Source: a virus. From it: DNA of 28,287 nt. Position 1 is the first letter of the stretch. Each line of letters opens with the position of its first letter. The translations under genes and the position numbers were made by a program. Positions 7,978 to 15,455 of the stretch are shown here, piece after piece. Under the pieces are notes generated by a model. It was not told the DNA's origin and did no database searches. It saw only the letters and a program-made list of their open reading frames with translations. The stretch is taken from IMG/VR virus record IMGVR_UViG_3300030328_000741, positions 1-28,287 of that record; one strand, written 5' to 3'.

Positions 7978-9479
7978 TAGACGGATTGTGTTCTTAGTGT
8001 TTTACTTTTTTCTACTTCAAATGTGTATTGCATTAGCTTATCATTTGCAATAGTCTTTCTTGTATAACTAGAAGTTGTAAGCCTAACAGGAGTTATATAT
8101 TGGTTCAATGCTGAGTCAGTTACATCACTTTGAGACCCTTCTATTATATTAACTTCAGGGCTGTTTATAAGCTCCTCAAACCACTCAGATTCTGACTCAT
8201 TAACAAAGTCTGTATTCATAGTTATCTTTTCAGTAGCATTAACTCTAAAGGCTTTTTTACCACCTCTGAAGCTGTCTAGTCTATAAGCTGATTCATTCCA
8301 AGTTCCTTCTAATTGTTGATATGTACTTCCCTTAGTAGATATCATTCTAGTTGACTTCATAGTAAATGTGTAGTAATCCCAAGTGCCCCATTGATTTAAC
8401 CAACAAAGTCTTATCGACTCATAACCTTTAACGTTTGGGCAATTTACATTTATTGTATATAACTGTGATACAGCGCTTTCATCTTTTTTCCTAGCTTGAA
8501 CTGTATAATAACCTCCATAAATTGTTTCAGCTAATTCTAAGGCTTGGAATTTTGTACTCCAACCTAGTAAATTAGAAGGATATATACCTGCATATAAAAC
8601 TTGATTAAATGCTTCTAGTCTTTCAGAATAATTAAAAGCACCTCTACTTTTATTTGCTGTACTTCCTTCTTCGTCTAAAGGGTCTCCATTAGAATTATAA
8701 TACTTAAAATAAAGCTCATAAAAACCATCAGGGTTTTGGATTTGGTCATATATTTGCATTGACATCAAAATACCTACTGTTCCGTAGTCTTGTATATTTG
8801 CATATTGTGTAGTAGGTGCATTTGTTAGAAAATACTTACTTGTAGTACCAAGTCTGAACTTTGATAAATCATAACCAAATTGAACAGGGGTTGGAGTAGC
8901 ACTATACGTAGAGTTTCCTAATATTAATTCATCTGTACTTTTTAAATACCCATTAAAGATTACATTCCAATCAGTAAGTCTTTGTTGAACTTGTATTAAT
9001 GTATTGAAATTAGGGTTTGGAGTAACTCCATCTGCTAAGAAGTTGTTTCTATCTAAATGCTCAGTCTTAAATTTAATTGTTACACGTCTTACAAGATTTT
9101 CATTACCTGAATAAGTATCTATCAAATGAAGTATTCTTGGTGATGTTTCTAGGTTTTTATTGAGTTTATAAGAACTGCCTGTAACTCCACCATCTTGAGA
9201 TGGTCTTGCTAGGTTGTCACTTTTTACATAGCTTTCAAGAATAGGTCTGAAGTCAAAAATACCAACACCTTTATTGTTTGGGGTTGTTTTAAAAGTTCCA
9301 ATAAGTTGGGTTGATGAAGAGCTAACAGATGGTGGTAATCCTGAGCTTACATAAACATAAGCAACAAATTTAACATTATATTCTGTTGCTACTATTAAGT
9401 CATTTGATATTGCATAGATTATCGGTTGACCTACAGGGTATTTGTCATATCTAGGTTTCTGTTCTATGATTGTTGCCAT
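7977..9479 (-). CDS. Tail structural protein, possibly distal tail component
   Basis: A 500-residue protein beginning MATIIEQKPRYDKYPVGQPI. It has no signal peptide, membrane segment or catalytic motif that I can see. Alternating aromatic and polar residues throughout (YNVKFVAYVYVSS, YELYFKYYNSNG, GYYTVQARKK) indicate a beta-rich protein. It lies between the HK97-gp10-like gene, to which it is directly abutted (TAA then ATG), and the large tail-tip gene, to which it is joined by TAATG. The position suggests a distal tail protein linking tube and tip. I do not recognise a named family, so the function rests on context only. Confidence 0.5.
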   Translation of the reverse strand: MATIIEQKPRYDKYPVGQPIIYAISNDLIVATEYNVKFVAYVYVSSGLPPSVSSSSTQLIGTFKTTPNNKGVGIFDFRPILESYVKSDNLARPSQDGGVTGSSYKLNKNLETSPRILHLIDTYSGNENLVRRVTIKFKTEHLDRNNFLADGVTPNPNFNTLIQVQQRLTDWNVIFNGYLKSTDELILGNSTYSATPTPVQFGYDLSKFRLGTTSKYFLTNAPTTQYANIQDYGTVGILMSMQIYDQIQNPDGFYELYFKYYNSNGDPLDEEGSTANKSRGAFNYSERLEAFNQVLYAGIYPSNLLGWSTKFQALELAETIYGGYYTVQARKKDESAVSQLYTINVNCPNVKGYESIRLCWLNQWGTWDYYTFTMKSTRMISTKGSTYQQLEGTWNESAYRLDSFRGGKKAFRVNATEKITMNTDFVNESESEWFEELINSPEVNIIEGSQSDVTDSALNQYITPVRLTTSSYTRKTIANDKLMQYTFEVEKSKTLRTQSV

Positions 9480-10025
9480 TTATTTTTGTTTTGTAAATGT
9501 TGTTATGTAATTTTGTATGTCTAACTTGAGTATATCTAGTATGTCTTTTTTAAGTTTTGTGTATTCTATTCCTAAAGGTTTTTGGAAAAAGCTAAGGCTT
9601 TTGATTCCATCTCTTTTTATTTTCCTGCTAATTAAATAAGCAAATCCTGATATGTATTGACCTGTATTCTTAGATCTACCTCGCCCAAGTCCTTTAGGTT
9701 TAATGCCTTTTCTTTTAATCCACTTAGATAGTATATCAATAGGTGGTCCCTTAGTAGTATAACTGTATGAGCTTTTTCTAGTCTTTCCTTTTGTGTCTGT
9801 AAATGATCTTTTGACTTTAGTTCCTGAAACTCCTTCATCTAAATAAGTTCCATAATCATCCATATAGAATTTAGTTTCAAAGCCTTGTGCTGTTGGTTCT
9901 ACTTTAAATCTAATTGTCTTTTCTAAAGCAGTATTGCCCTTTTGATTACGAAGACTTTTTTTAGCTTCACCTACAACTTTTGCTCCAAAGTTGTTTAGAT
10001 ACCTTTCAAGACTAGATGCTTTCAT
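9480..10025 (-). CDS. HK97 gp10-like head-tail or minor tail protein
   Basis: A 181-residue, strongly basic protein. The N-terminus is an amphipathic helix (SLERYLNNFGAKVVGEAKKS), followed by beta strands and a YLDEGVSGTKV element around 60-70, then a Lys/Arg-rich middle and a C-terminal helix rich in Ile, Leu and Lys. The pattern 'helix, K-x-x-T, strand, YxDxG-G' resembles the HK97 gp10 family of head-tail joining or tail-completion proteins. It overlaps the upstream gene by one base (TAATG) and abuts the downstream tail gene, so it belongs to the tail operon. Confidence is moderate because the family is divergent. Confidence 0.6.
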   Translation of the reverse strand: MKASSLERYLNNFGAKVVGEAKKSLRNQKGNTALEKTIRFKVEPTAQGFETKFYMDDYGTYLDEGVSGTKVKRSFTDTKGKTRKSSYSYTTKGPPIDILSKWIKRKGIKPKGLGRGRSKNTGQYISGFAYLISRKIKRDGIKSLSFFQKPLGIEYTKLKKDILDILKLDIQNYITTFTKQK

Positions 10026-10474
10026 TATACAAGTCCTGCAAAGACTTCTACTTGAACATCAGTTGTTGCTGATGGTCTTACTTCTACAGTAACTAAATCT
10101 TCTAATGTAGGAAAATTAGGTGTAGTGTCTGCTTCAGCAATCATTACTTCTTCAGCTTGAAATAATACATGAGAACCACCTGCTCTTACAGTTACTTGAT
10201 AGTTTGTAGCTGCTGTTACAAAAGCAACTTTCATATCTTGGTCTGTACTTAAATTGGTAATTCTAAAGTATTTACAATTTTCAACATCTAAAGCTCCATC
10301 TGCTCCGTATGGTGTTGAATTAAATACTGCTACTGTTGTAGTTTGGGAATGTGTGCAAGTTAATATTCTTTCAAATACATCTACTATATTTGAAGTTGTG
10401 ATTGAATTACTTGAACCTCGTAAGGAGTTATTCAATGTAACGCTCTCTGTAATTGTTGTTACTAAGTCTGCCAT
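10025..10474 (-). CDS. Small beta-rich virion protein
   Basis: A 149-residue protein with Thr, Val and Ala-rich beta sequence (SQTTTVAVFNSTPYG, YQVTVRAGGSHVLFQAEEV, VTVEVRPSATTDVQVEVF). It has no membrane segment or catalytic motif. It sits between the putative tail-completion gene (10542-11105) and the gp10-like gene, with a TAATG overlap into the latter. A head-tail connector, tail-tube or decoration role would all fit the composition. I do not recognise the family, and the call rests on beta-rich composition and the structural neighbourhood. Confidence 0.5.
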   Translation of the reverse strand: MADLVTTITESVTLNNSLRGSSNSITTSNIVDVFERILTCTHSQTTTVAVFNSTPYGADGALDVENCKYFRITNLSTDQDMKVAFVTAATNYQVTVRAGGSHVLFQAEEVMIAEADTTPNFPTLEDLVTVEVRPSATTDVQVEVFAGLV

Positions 10475-10541
10475 TATTATAATTTTATTGTTATTTTAAA
10501 AAATCCTATTTCTATTCTATATTTACCTATTTTAAACTTCA

Positions 10542-11105
10542 TTAGTACCCTGCACCCCTATCTCTTAAAGGAATGTTACAAGTTTGGAAGTCATTCTGTA
10601 CTAATATTCCTATTTGAAAAACGTGACCACAACAAAGATTGTCAAACCTTTCTTGGAATGGTTCTATTGTAAATTGGTCTTGTGTAAAATAAAAAGGCTC
10701 ATTAATATCATTTACGCCACCTAAAGATTGTAATGTTGAATGTCTAAATATGCCAATAATATCTGTTGCAATTTGTAGTGTTTCATTAAATACGTCTTGT
10801 TCATTGCTTAAAGTTTTTACTAGCTTTGTGAAGTTATCATTGTTGGTCATTAATTTTCCTCTGTTGTCTGTCCAATCAGACTTTTCAGCAACCATATCCA
10901 TAACAAAGATTTGAAAGTTGTATGTGAGTTGACTATCACCTGTAACTACATTAACAGGATTGATGTGCATTAAAGGGAATTTGGTGTTCTTTTCCAAGTC
11001 TACATCCCAAATGTCACCTACAGATGTAGTATTTATTTGGTTGTGAAATTCACCAACCCTTAAAAGAGTATTGATTACATTATTATAAGTTTTGTTACCT
11101 ACCAT
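10542..11105 (-). CDS. Tail terminator or completion-like protein
   Basis: A 187-residue protein, starting at an ATG overlapped by the end of the frameshifted chaperone reading frame. The N-terminus (NNVINTLLRVGEFHNQINTT) is a helix, followed by FPLMHINPVNVV and LTYNFQIFVMDMVAEKSDW, an alpha/beta pattern similar to tail terminator proteins that cap the tail tube. The C-terminus is DRGAGY. In my recollection this combination is common in Bacteroidota phages near the tail genes. The position, just after the tail-assembly chaperone and before gp10-like, is consistent with a tail-completion role. The assignment is inferred, and no catalytic residues are expected. Confidence 0.5.
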   Translation of the reverse strand: MVGNKTYNNVINTLLRVGEFHNQINTTSVGDIWDVDLEKNTKFPLMHINPVNVVTGDSQLTYNFQIFVMDMVAEKSDWTDNRGKLMTNNDNFTKLVKTLSNEQDVFNETLQIATDIIGIFRHSTLQSLGGVNDINEPFYFTQDQFTIEPFQERFDNLCCGHVFQIGILVQNDFQTCNIPLRDRGAGY

Positions 11106-11873
11106 TTAATTTTGTTTTTTGACTTTCATTTAAGTCTGTTTCATAACTAAGCCAAGTCAAGCACTCTAAAAGCCCTAGATTTGTTATGCTTTCTAATTTA
11201 CTTATGTCTTCATTACAGAGTCTGTGCATTACTCCAAACCAACCCCATTTCTCACTTACACTTTCACTGACGATTGAGTCTTCGTTTCCTTCAGCTTCTG
11301 AATCAAATATGATTGAGAAGTCTCCGACAATTCGTTCACGAAACGATAAAAAAAAACCAATGCACTTTGCACTTGCTCTGCTGACATCTTTTTCATCTTT
11401 TCAGCTCGGATAGTTAAATCACCCCCATAGGCTTTGATAGAATAGACTTCATTTTCTTTTTCTACAATTGGCCTATAAAGTATTGCCATAACTTCAGGCA
11501 AGTGATTTTCAATTCCTATTTTTATAAACGTTTCCAAATCTGCATATTCACCTAAAGTGATATCATCTAAATTAGGATGAAACCCATACTCAACCCCATC
11601 TATTTCAATTATCTTTGTTAAAGAACTGTCTTGCTTCTGTTGTAGCTCTGATACTTTTTCCATAATAACAGCTACATCTTTTAAACTAAGCTGACTGATT
11701 AATTGCTTAGGTATGTCTGACATAGCAGCTATTGTTTCTTCTGCTTCCTTCGCTTTACTTCCTGTCTGAAATTCAATTAATTTTAACCACTTATCAAGAG
11801 TTACATCTGACCAACTATTTATAAGCTTGAACTCCTTTGTCTTTCCTTCCTGCTGAATTTTGACTTTCATCAT
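11095..11873 (-). CDS. Tail assembly chaperone, -1 frameshift product
   Basis: Reading in the zero frame from 11873 to the slippery tract and then one base back gives a 259-residue protein. The zero-frame codons at the site are GTT TTT TTT TAT; after slippage on T-TTT-TTT the frame becomes TTA TCG TTT CGT, and I traced it codon by codon without a stop for 84 codons to TAA at 11097-11095. The added part is acidic, then contains WGWFGVMHRLCNEDISKLES and LGLLECLTWLSYET, a sequence style I associate with the second half of gpG-T-like chaperones. The long frame ends 8 bases inside the next gene, which otherwise would follow a 150-base non-coding gap. This fills the gap and makes the frameshift convincing. 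Confidence 0.8.
11256..11873 (-). CDS. Tail assembly chaperone, short (in-frame) product
   Basis: A 205-residue, mostly helical protein (SWSDVTLDKWLKLIEFQTGS near the N-terminus), ending 30 residues after a run of nine T residues on the coding strand. It is the in-frame product of a gene that also appears to make a longer frameshifted form. Lambda gpG and its many analogues have this design: the short form binds the tape-measure protein and the long form recruits tail-tube protein. The last residues read in this frame (ELSETSQSYLIQKLKETKTQ) are not conserved-looking, as expected if much of the function lies upstream. Neighbours are the terminase genes on one side and tail genes on the other. 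Confidence 0.75.
   Translation of the reverse strand: MMKVKIQQEGKTKEFKLINSWSDVTLDKWLKLIEFQTGSKAKEAEETIAAMSDIPKQLISQLSLKDVAVIMEKVSELQQKQDSSLTKIIEIDGVEYGFHPNLDDITLGEYADLETFIKIGIENHLPEVMAILYRPIVEKENEVYSIKAYGGDLTIRAEKMKKMSAEQVQSALVFFYRFVNELSETSQSYLIQKLKETKTQSSVKV
11348..11356 (-). promoter_or_regulatory. Slippery heptanucleotide tract for -1 frameshifting
   Basis: Nine consecutive T residues on the coding strand contain the slippery heptamer T-TTT-TTT in correct phase (codons 174 and 175 of the chaperone gene). Both tRNAs could keep perfect pairing after slipping back one base. I did not identify a convincing downstream stem-loop or pseudoknot by eye; homopolymer slips often need none. Confidence 0.75.
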
Positions 11874-11889
11874 AATATAATAGAAAAAG

Positions 11890-11919
11890 TTTGTTTTTAG
11901 TTTAAAGTTTGTATATTTG
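11890..11919 (+). promoter_or_regulatory. Candidate plus-strand Bacteroidota-type promoter
   Basis: TTTG at 11890-11893, an 18-base spacer and TATATTTG at 11912-11919 match the known Bacteroidota promoter form TTTG...TAnnTTTG on the plus strand, opposite to every gene here. Transcription would begin near 11926 and run into the hairpin at 11951-11981. A/T-rich DNA can produce such matches by chance, so confidence is limited. Confidence 0.4.
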
Positions 11920-11950
11920 CCAAGTTTTCTTTCGTTTCATATCTGTTGTT

Positions 11951-11981
11951 AAGGGGGTTGTCTTTAAGGCACCCCCTTTTT
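11951..11981 (+). terminator. Strong hairpin with T5 tail on the plus strand
   Basis: AAGGGGGT (11951-11958) pairs perfectly with ACCCCCTT (11971-11978), with three further inner pairs and a short loop, and is followed on the plus strand by TTTTT (11977-11981). It sits in the 106-base gap between the large terminase stop and the tail chaperone start. In the minus-strand transcript the stem has an A5 run before it and only two U residues after it, so it would be a poor terminator in the direction of the genes, though it could protect or process the late mRNA. The T tail overlaps the terminase stop codon. Confidence 0.6.
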
Positions 11982-13290
11982 ATTGAACAAAATACTTTCC
12001 AAAGTTTCCATCAATTTCATAATACATTCTCATTGCTAAAGCATCTGAATAGTCAGGAGATCTACCTATTATGTCTTTGATAGTTTCTTTAGGAACTATT
12101 TGTAGTTTATTATCTTTGTCTGCGTCTTTCATTCTTACTTGCTCACACTCTTCAATAATATTATTTTTTACATTTATATCAGGACAACTTATTCCTATCT
12201 GAGCTTTGTTAATTAATTCAGCCAACTTATAATAACACTGAGTCTTTAGGTTCTGATAGTTTTCTTTTTTTAATGGTCTTGCATTATTAGTAAATCCTTG
12301 ACACCTGAGAAAATCTTTAGCCCCACCCCCAACTCCATCTTCATCTATAATAATATTGCGTAATGGTACACCGTTAGTCTGTTGTAATTGCCTTACTTCG
12401 TCTACAACGTCATTTACAGCCGATTTAAGCAACGTTCGTATCTTTTTAATATGTAACCCTTCCCAATACATAATAACTGTCTTATCAGCCCCAAAACGTG
12501 CTACATCACAACTTATGTATTTTTGTCCTTCTATTCCTTTTTGAGTAAACATATTGATTATAGCATCATATTCAATTAAATTATCTTTACTTGCATCATA
12601 TTCCCAATTCCCAAATAGTAACCTTTGTTTACTTAGTTCATCTAATGTTTCTAACTGAGTCTTGTAATACTTAGAAATAAATTCATTATCATCTACAAGG
12701 CTCTGAATAAACTTTCTATATGGTTTTTGTTTCCCTTCTTTTGATGGTCTGTAGTATTGAGTGTACACCCAATTCTTAGCAGGATTACAGGTCATTAGCA
12801 TCTTTGGAATTAATCCATAGTCATCTAACTTGTATCTCATTCTTGAAGCTACAATATTTTTTGCTTTCTCTGTTATCTGATTTGCTTCATCTATAAAAGC
12901 CCCTGTTATTTCCAATGAACCTAAGTTGTCAAAGTTCCTGTCACTTGGGTACAAGAATAAATCCTTTAACATTATTTCTGATTTATTATAAAACTTTATG
13001 ATGTTAGATCCTCCATTGAAATTATAATGTTTGTTAGCTTTCAAACCCCACGCTTCACATACTTCTAAGAAAGTATTGAGAGTTGTTTTTTTAAGACTAT
13101 CCAATTTTGACCTGCCCATTAAATACCTAGTCTTTGGATATTTTAATGACATAAGAATTAACCAACTACAACCCACCCAAGACTTTCCACCACCTGCTGC
13201 TCCACCAAATAATACTTCCGTAGTAGTTTTATCAAATAGATATTCTATTGCTTCTGCTTGAGTACTTGTAAATTCTGTATCAATATTCAA
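11980..13290 (-). CDS. terL: Terminase large subunit
   Basis: A 436-residue ATPase-nuclease that drives DNA packaging into the prohead. The N-terminal ATPase has a Walker A loop GGAAGGGKS (29-37), a Walker B AFIDEA (131-136) with catalytic Glu135 and a coupling motif MTCNPAKNW (166-174). The C-terminal RNase H-like nuclease has its acidic residues at D262 (SCDVARFGADKT), D316 (NIIIDEDGVGGG) and D416 (SPDYSDALAM). All key residues are present, and the length is usual for the family. It overlaps the small terminase gene by 11 bases. The gene downstream is the tail chaperone instead of the more usual portal. Identification is secure. Confidence 0.95.
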   Translation of the reverse strand: MNIDTEFTSTQAEAIEYLFDKTTTEVLFGGAAGGGKSWVGCSWLILMSLKYPKTRYLMGRSKLDSLKKTTLNTFLEVCEAWGLKANKHYNFNGGSNIIKFYNKSEIMLKDLFLYPSDRNFDNLGSLEITGAFIDEANQITEKAKNIVASRMRYKLDDYGLIPKMLMTCNPAKNWVYTQYYRPSKEGKQKPYRKFIQSLVDDNEFISKYYKTQLETLDELSKQRLLFGNWEYDASKDNLIEYDAIINMFTQKGIEGQKYISCDVARFGADKTVIMYWEGLHIKKIRTLLKSAVNDVVDEVRQLQQTNGVPLRNIIIDEDGVGGGAKDFLRCQGFTNNARPLKKENYQNLKTQCYYKLAELINKAQIGISCPDINVKNNIIEECEQVRMKDADKDNKLQIVPKETIKDIIGRSPDYSDALAMRMYYEIDGNFGKYFVQ

Positions 13291-13633
13291 CTCCCTTGAT
13301 ATTTACATTAATTTTTATAGGTTCATCACCTGAGCTAAGGTCAAGTTCTGATCTTTCTACATACCCTCGTCTTTTTCCTTTAGTCTTTAAAAAGAATATT
13401 GTAGCTGAAGTATTTCCATCTCCAATCTGTTTATGTAACTGACTTTCACCAAAGTCTAGTGCTATATTTTCTATGTCTTTTACAGCCTTAGCAAAGTCCT
13501 CGTCTTCTTTTAGCCATTTATAATATGTTGAACGTGGAACATCTGCTGCTTTACAGGCTACCGTTACCACCCCTAAACTATTCTCTAATGCTTTTAAAAT
13601 GCTTTCCTTTTTTATATGTCTACTTTTGTCCAT
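13280..13633 (-). CDS. terS: Terminase small subunit (HTH)
   Basis: A 117-residue protein with an N-terminal helix-turn-helix (ESILKALENSLGVVTVACKA, ADVPRSTYYKWLKEDEDFAK, residues about 9-45), then a helical oligomerisation segment (ENIALDFGESQLHKQIGDGN) and a short C-terminal tail that ends in the terminase large subunit gene. Such proteins recognise the packaging start on phage DNA and hand it to the large subunit. The TSATIFFLKTKGKRRGYVER part is typical of phage small terminases. It overlaps terL by 11 bases and the upstream glycosyltransferase gene by 14 bases, so the three are probably cotranslated. Confidence 0.85.
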   Translation of the reverse strand: MDKSRHIKKESILKALENSLGVVTVACKAADVPRSTYYKWLKEDEDFAKAVKDIENIALDFGESQLHKQIGDGNTSATIFFLKTKGKRRGYVERSELDLSSGDEPIKINVNIKGVEY

Positions 13634-14495
13634 TATTATATTTTAGTGTCATACCATAATTATTTACTTTATTTTTAACTTGATATGATTGTTTTTTAAT
13701 TAATTTCGTTTTTTTAAATGGTGTATAATCAACGTGGTGATGTATTCTACCAAATCTAAATGTAAGTCTTGATACGTCAGGGTGTATATCTACTTGCATT
13801 TGGCTCTTTGGCAAAGTCCCTTCTTTATCATAAAACTCTGCTGAGTTTCCACCTCTTAATACTTGTGTAGTGGTTTTTAGTTGCATAAAAGCATTAAATT
13901 GAATTGTACAATATCCTGCTTTTAACATATCTAAACTCAATATAGTATCTTCATTATAGCGTCCCCTCCATTTAAAAGGTACATCATTCTTAATTAAATT
14001 GCAGCTATATATTCTAGTATTTTTAACAAATGGTGGTACAGCTTGTTTACGTGGCACGAACATATAATAGTTTGGTCCTGCCATTGCTACATTCTCATAC
14101 CTTTCTACAAAATCTTCCATAGCTTTAAATCCTGCACCATTTCCCAAAGGTATTTGTAGATTGTTATTCATTCTCAAAAACCTATCTATGTTGTCATCCA
14201 TTACCCAATGATATTCAAATCCATTTTCCTTAGAATGCTCCCAAACAAAGTTTCTTGCTGCACCCGGTCCTGTACTTTTAGATCTTCCAAGTTTATCTAA
14301 AACTTCATATTCATCTAAATATTTTTCAGGCAATATTAATATCTTTTTTTTATCAATTACAGCTGAATAATCTTTGTAGTCACTTTTTTCTATGACAATA
14401 TTATAAGGCACATTCATCTTTTCTAATGCTTTACTTGTCAGCCTACTATCTGCTCTGCCTTTTGAAACTATATATAATGGATATTTGGGATTCAT
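13620..14495 (-). CDS. TAGT-like glycosyltransferase, candidate DNA base glycosyltransferase
   Basis: A 291-residue GT-A-type protein. The N-terminal YPLYIVSKGRADSRLTSKAL (5-24) and MNVPYNIVIEKSDY (27-40), the TGPGAARNFVWEHS segment (75-88), the metal-site-like DDN at 100-102 in HWVMDDNIDRF, the YNED at 180-183 and a His-rich IHHHVDY (251-257) match what I recall of the TET-associated glycosyltransferase (TAGT) class, found in phages and linked by Aravind and colleagues to modification of hydroxylated bases in DNA. It would transfer a sugar from a nucleotide-sugar to its acceptor in the cytoplasm. No TET/JBP-like dioxygenase gene is visible in this window, so the acceptor is open: a modified base made by an enzyme outside the window, or a protein. 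It overlaps terS by 14 bases. Confidence 0.75.
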   Translation of the reverse strand: MNPKYPLYIVSKGRADSRLTSKALEKMNVPYNIVIEKSDYKDYSAVIDKKKILILPEKYLDEYEVLDKLGRSKSTGPGAARNFVWEHSKENGFEYHWVMDDNIDRFLRMNNNLQIPLGNGAGFKAMEDFVERYENVAMAGPNYYMFVPRKQAVPPFVKNTRIYSCNLIKNDVPFKWRGRYNEDTILSLDMLKAGYCTIQFNAFMQLKTTTQVLRGGNSAEFYDKEGTLPKSQMQVDIHPDVSRLTFRFGRIHHHVDYTPFKKTKLIKKQSYQVKNKVNNYGMTLKYNNGQK

Positions 14496-14504
14496 CTAAT
14501 TTTT

Positions 14505-15455
14505 TTAATAGCTTTTATCATATAAAATTGATCTCCAATCTTTTCCAAATATATGCTCTGCTTCTTTAGCTAACAAACAATCATCTTTTAATGTTTCCCA
14601 AAAGTCACTATCTACACCTGAAGATTTATTAAAAGCACTTTCAAAAAAATGATGTACTATAAAAGATTTTTTAAAAATCTCATTAATATCAGGAAGAGTA
14701 TGACCAAACAATTCTGTTTTACCATCTAGCCTTGTAGGTGATTCTAATGAGTAACATTTGCCCTTTCCAAGCCAAGCAGGTAATGGGTGAAAATACAAAG
14801 GCTCATAAACTTTTGCATTTTTGTCGTGTATTATTAATTTTTTTACTGTCCAAATGACATAGTTCCAAGCCTTACTGTCTGTTTTAGGATCTTCCATTAA
14901 TGTTTTCATTATTTTATGTGATAATGAAGCAATATACTTTGATATATTTTTACTAACTTTTAATGGAAAATTAAACAATGCTTTTCCATCCCAACTTTTA
15001 TCATTAATATATAATGGTGGGTGAGCTTTTCCCCATTTAGGAGCAAAGCCGCCTGTTAGTTTTGAAGGCATAGAAGCAAACCAACCATCATCTTCAGGGG
15101 GCTTTCTAAGTATTACAGCATCCATATCTAAAACAACACCTAAGATCTCTGAAGCAACTTTAAGTCTTACTGCATCTGATATATGAGCTATGCTATGACC
15201 ATTAACTAAAGAGCTAAACGCTTGTTTCGATGGAAATATTTCATTTGCATTTTTTACTTTTATACCTTTAGGAATCTGACCTTTGTTAAATTCTTGATAA
15301 GAGTAAAGTGTAGTATCATTATTTAATTTAATATGAGATGCTAAACTTAAATGGTGGAATGGTGAGATATTTATTTTTCTACTTGACCATTTATTGTGAT
15401 CATTATCAATTCTCTTATCATAACTACTCCAAAATAAAATATATTTATTATTCAT
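14505..15455 (-). CDS. Second glycosyltransferase, GT32-like with DXD motif
   Basis: A 316-residue protein. The ATG at 15455 is chosen; a TTG four codons earlier is possible. It carries the GT32-type signature: SIAHISDAVRLKVASEILG (88-106) followed by VVLDMDAVILRKP (107-119), where D94 and the DMD triad (110-112) are the expected nucleotide-sugar and metal binding residues. The C-terminal half has YFHPLPAWLGKG and HHFFESAF segments, similar in style to the acceptor half of GT32/capsule-type transferases. No membrane helix is visible, so it should be cytoplasmic. It overlaps the ParB-like gene by 8 bases and precedes the TAGT-like gene by 9 bases. Two unrelated transferases in a row suggest a two-step sugar addition to one acceptor. 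The family call is sound; the substrate is unknown. Confidence 0.75.
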   Translation of the reverse strand: MNNKYILFWSSYDKRIDNDHNKWSSRKINISPFHHLSLASHIKLNNDTTLYSYQEFNKGQIPKGIKVKNANEIFPSKQAFSSLVNGHSIAHISDAVRLKVASEILGVVLDMDAVILRKPPEDDGWFASMPSKLTGGFAPKWGKAHPPLYINDKSWDGKALFNFPLKVSKNISKYIASLSHKIMKTLMEDPKTDSKAWNYVIWTVKKLIIHDKNAKVYEPLYFHPLPAWLGKGKCYSLESPTRLDGKTELFGHTLPDINEIFKKSFIVHHFFESAFNKSSGVDSDFWETLKDDCLLAKEAEHIFGKDWRSILYDKSY

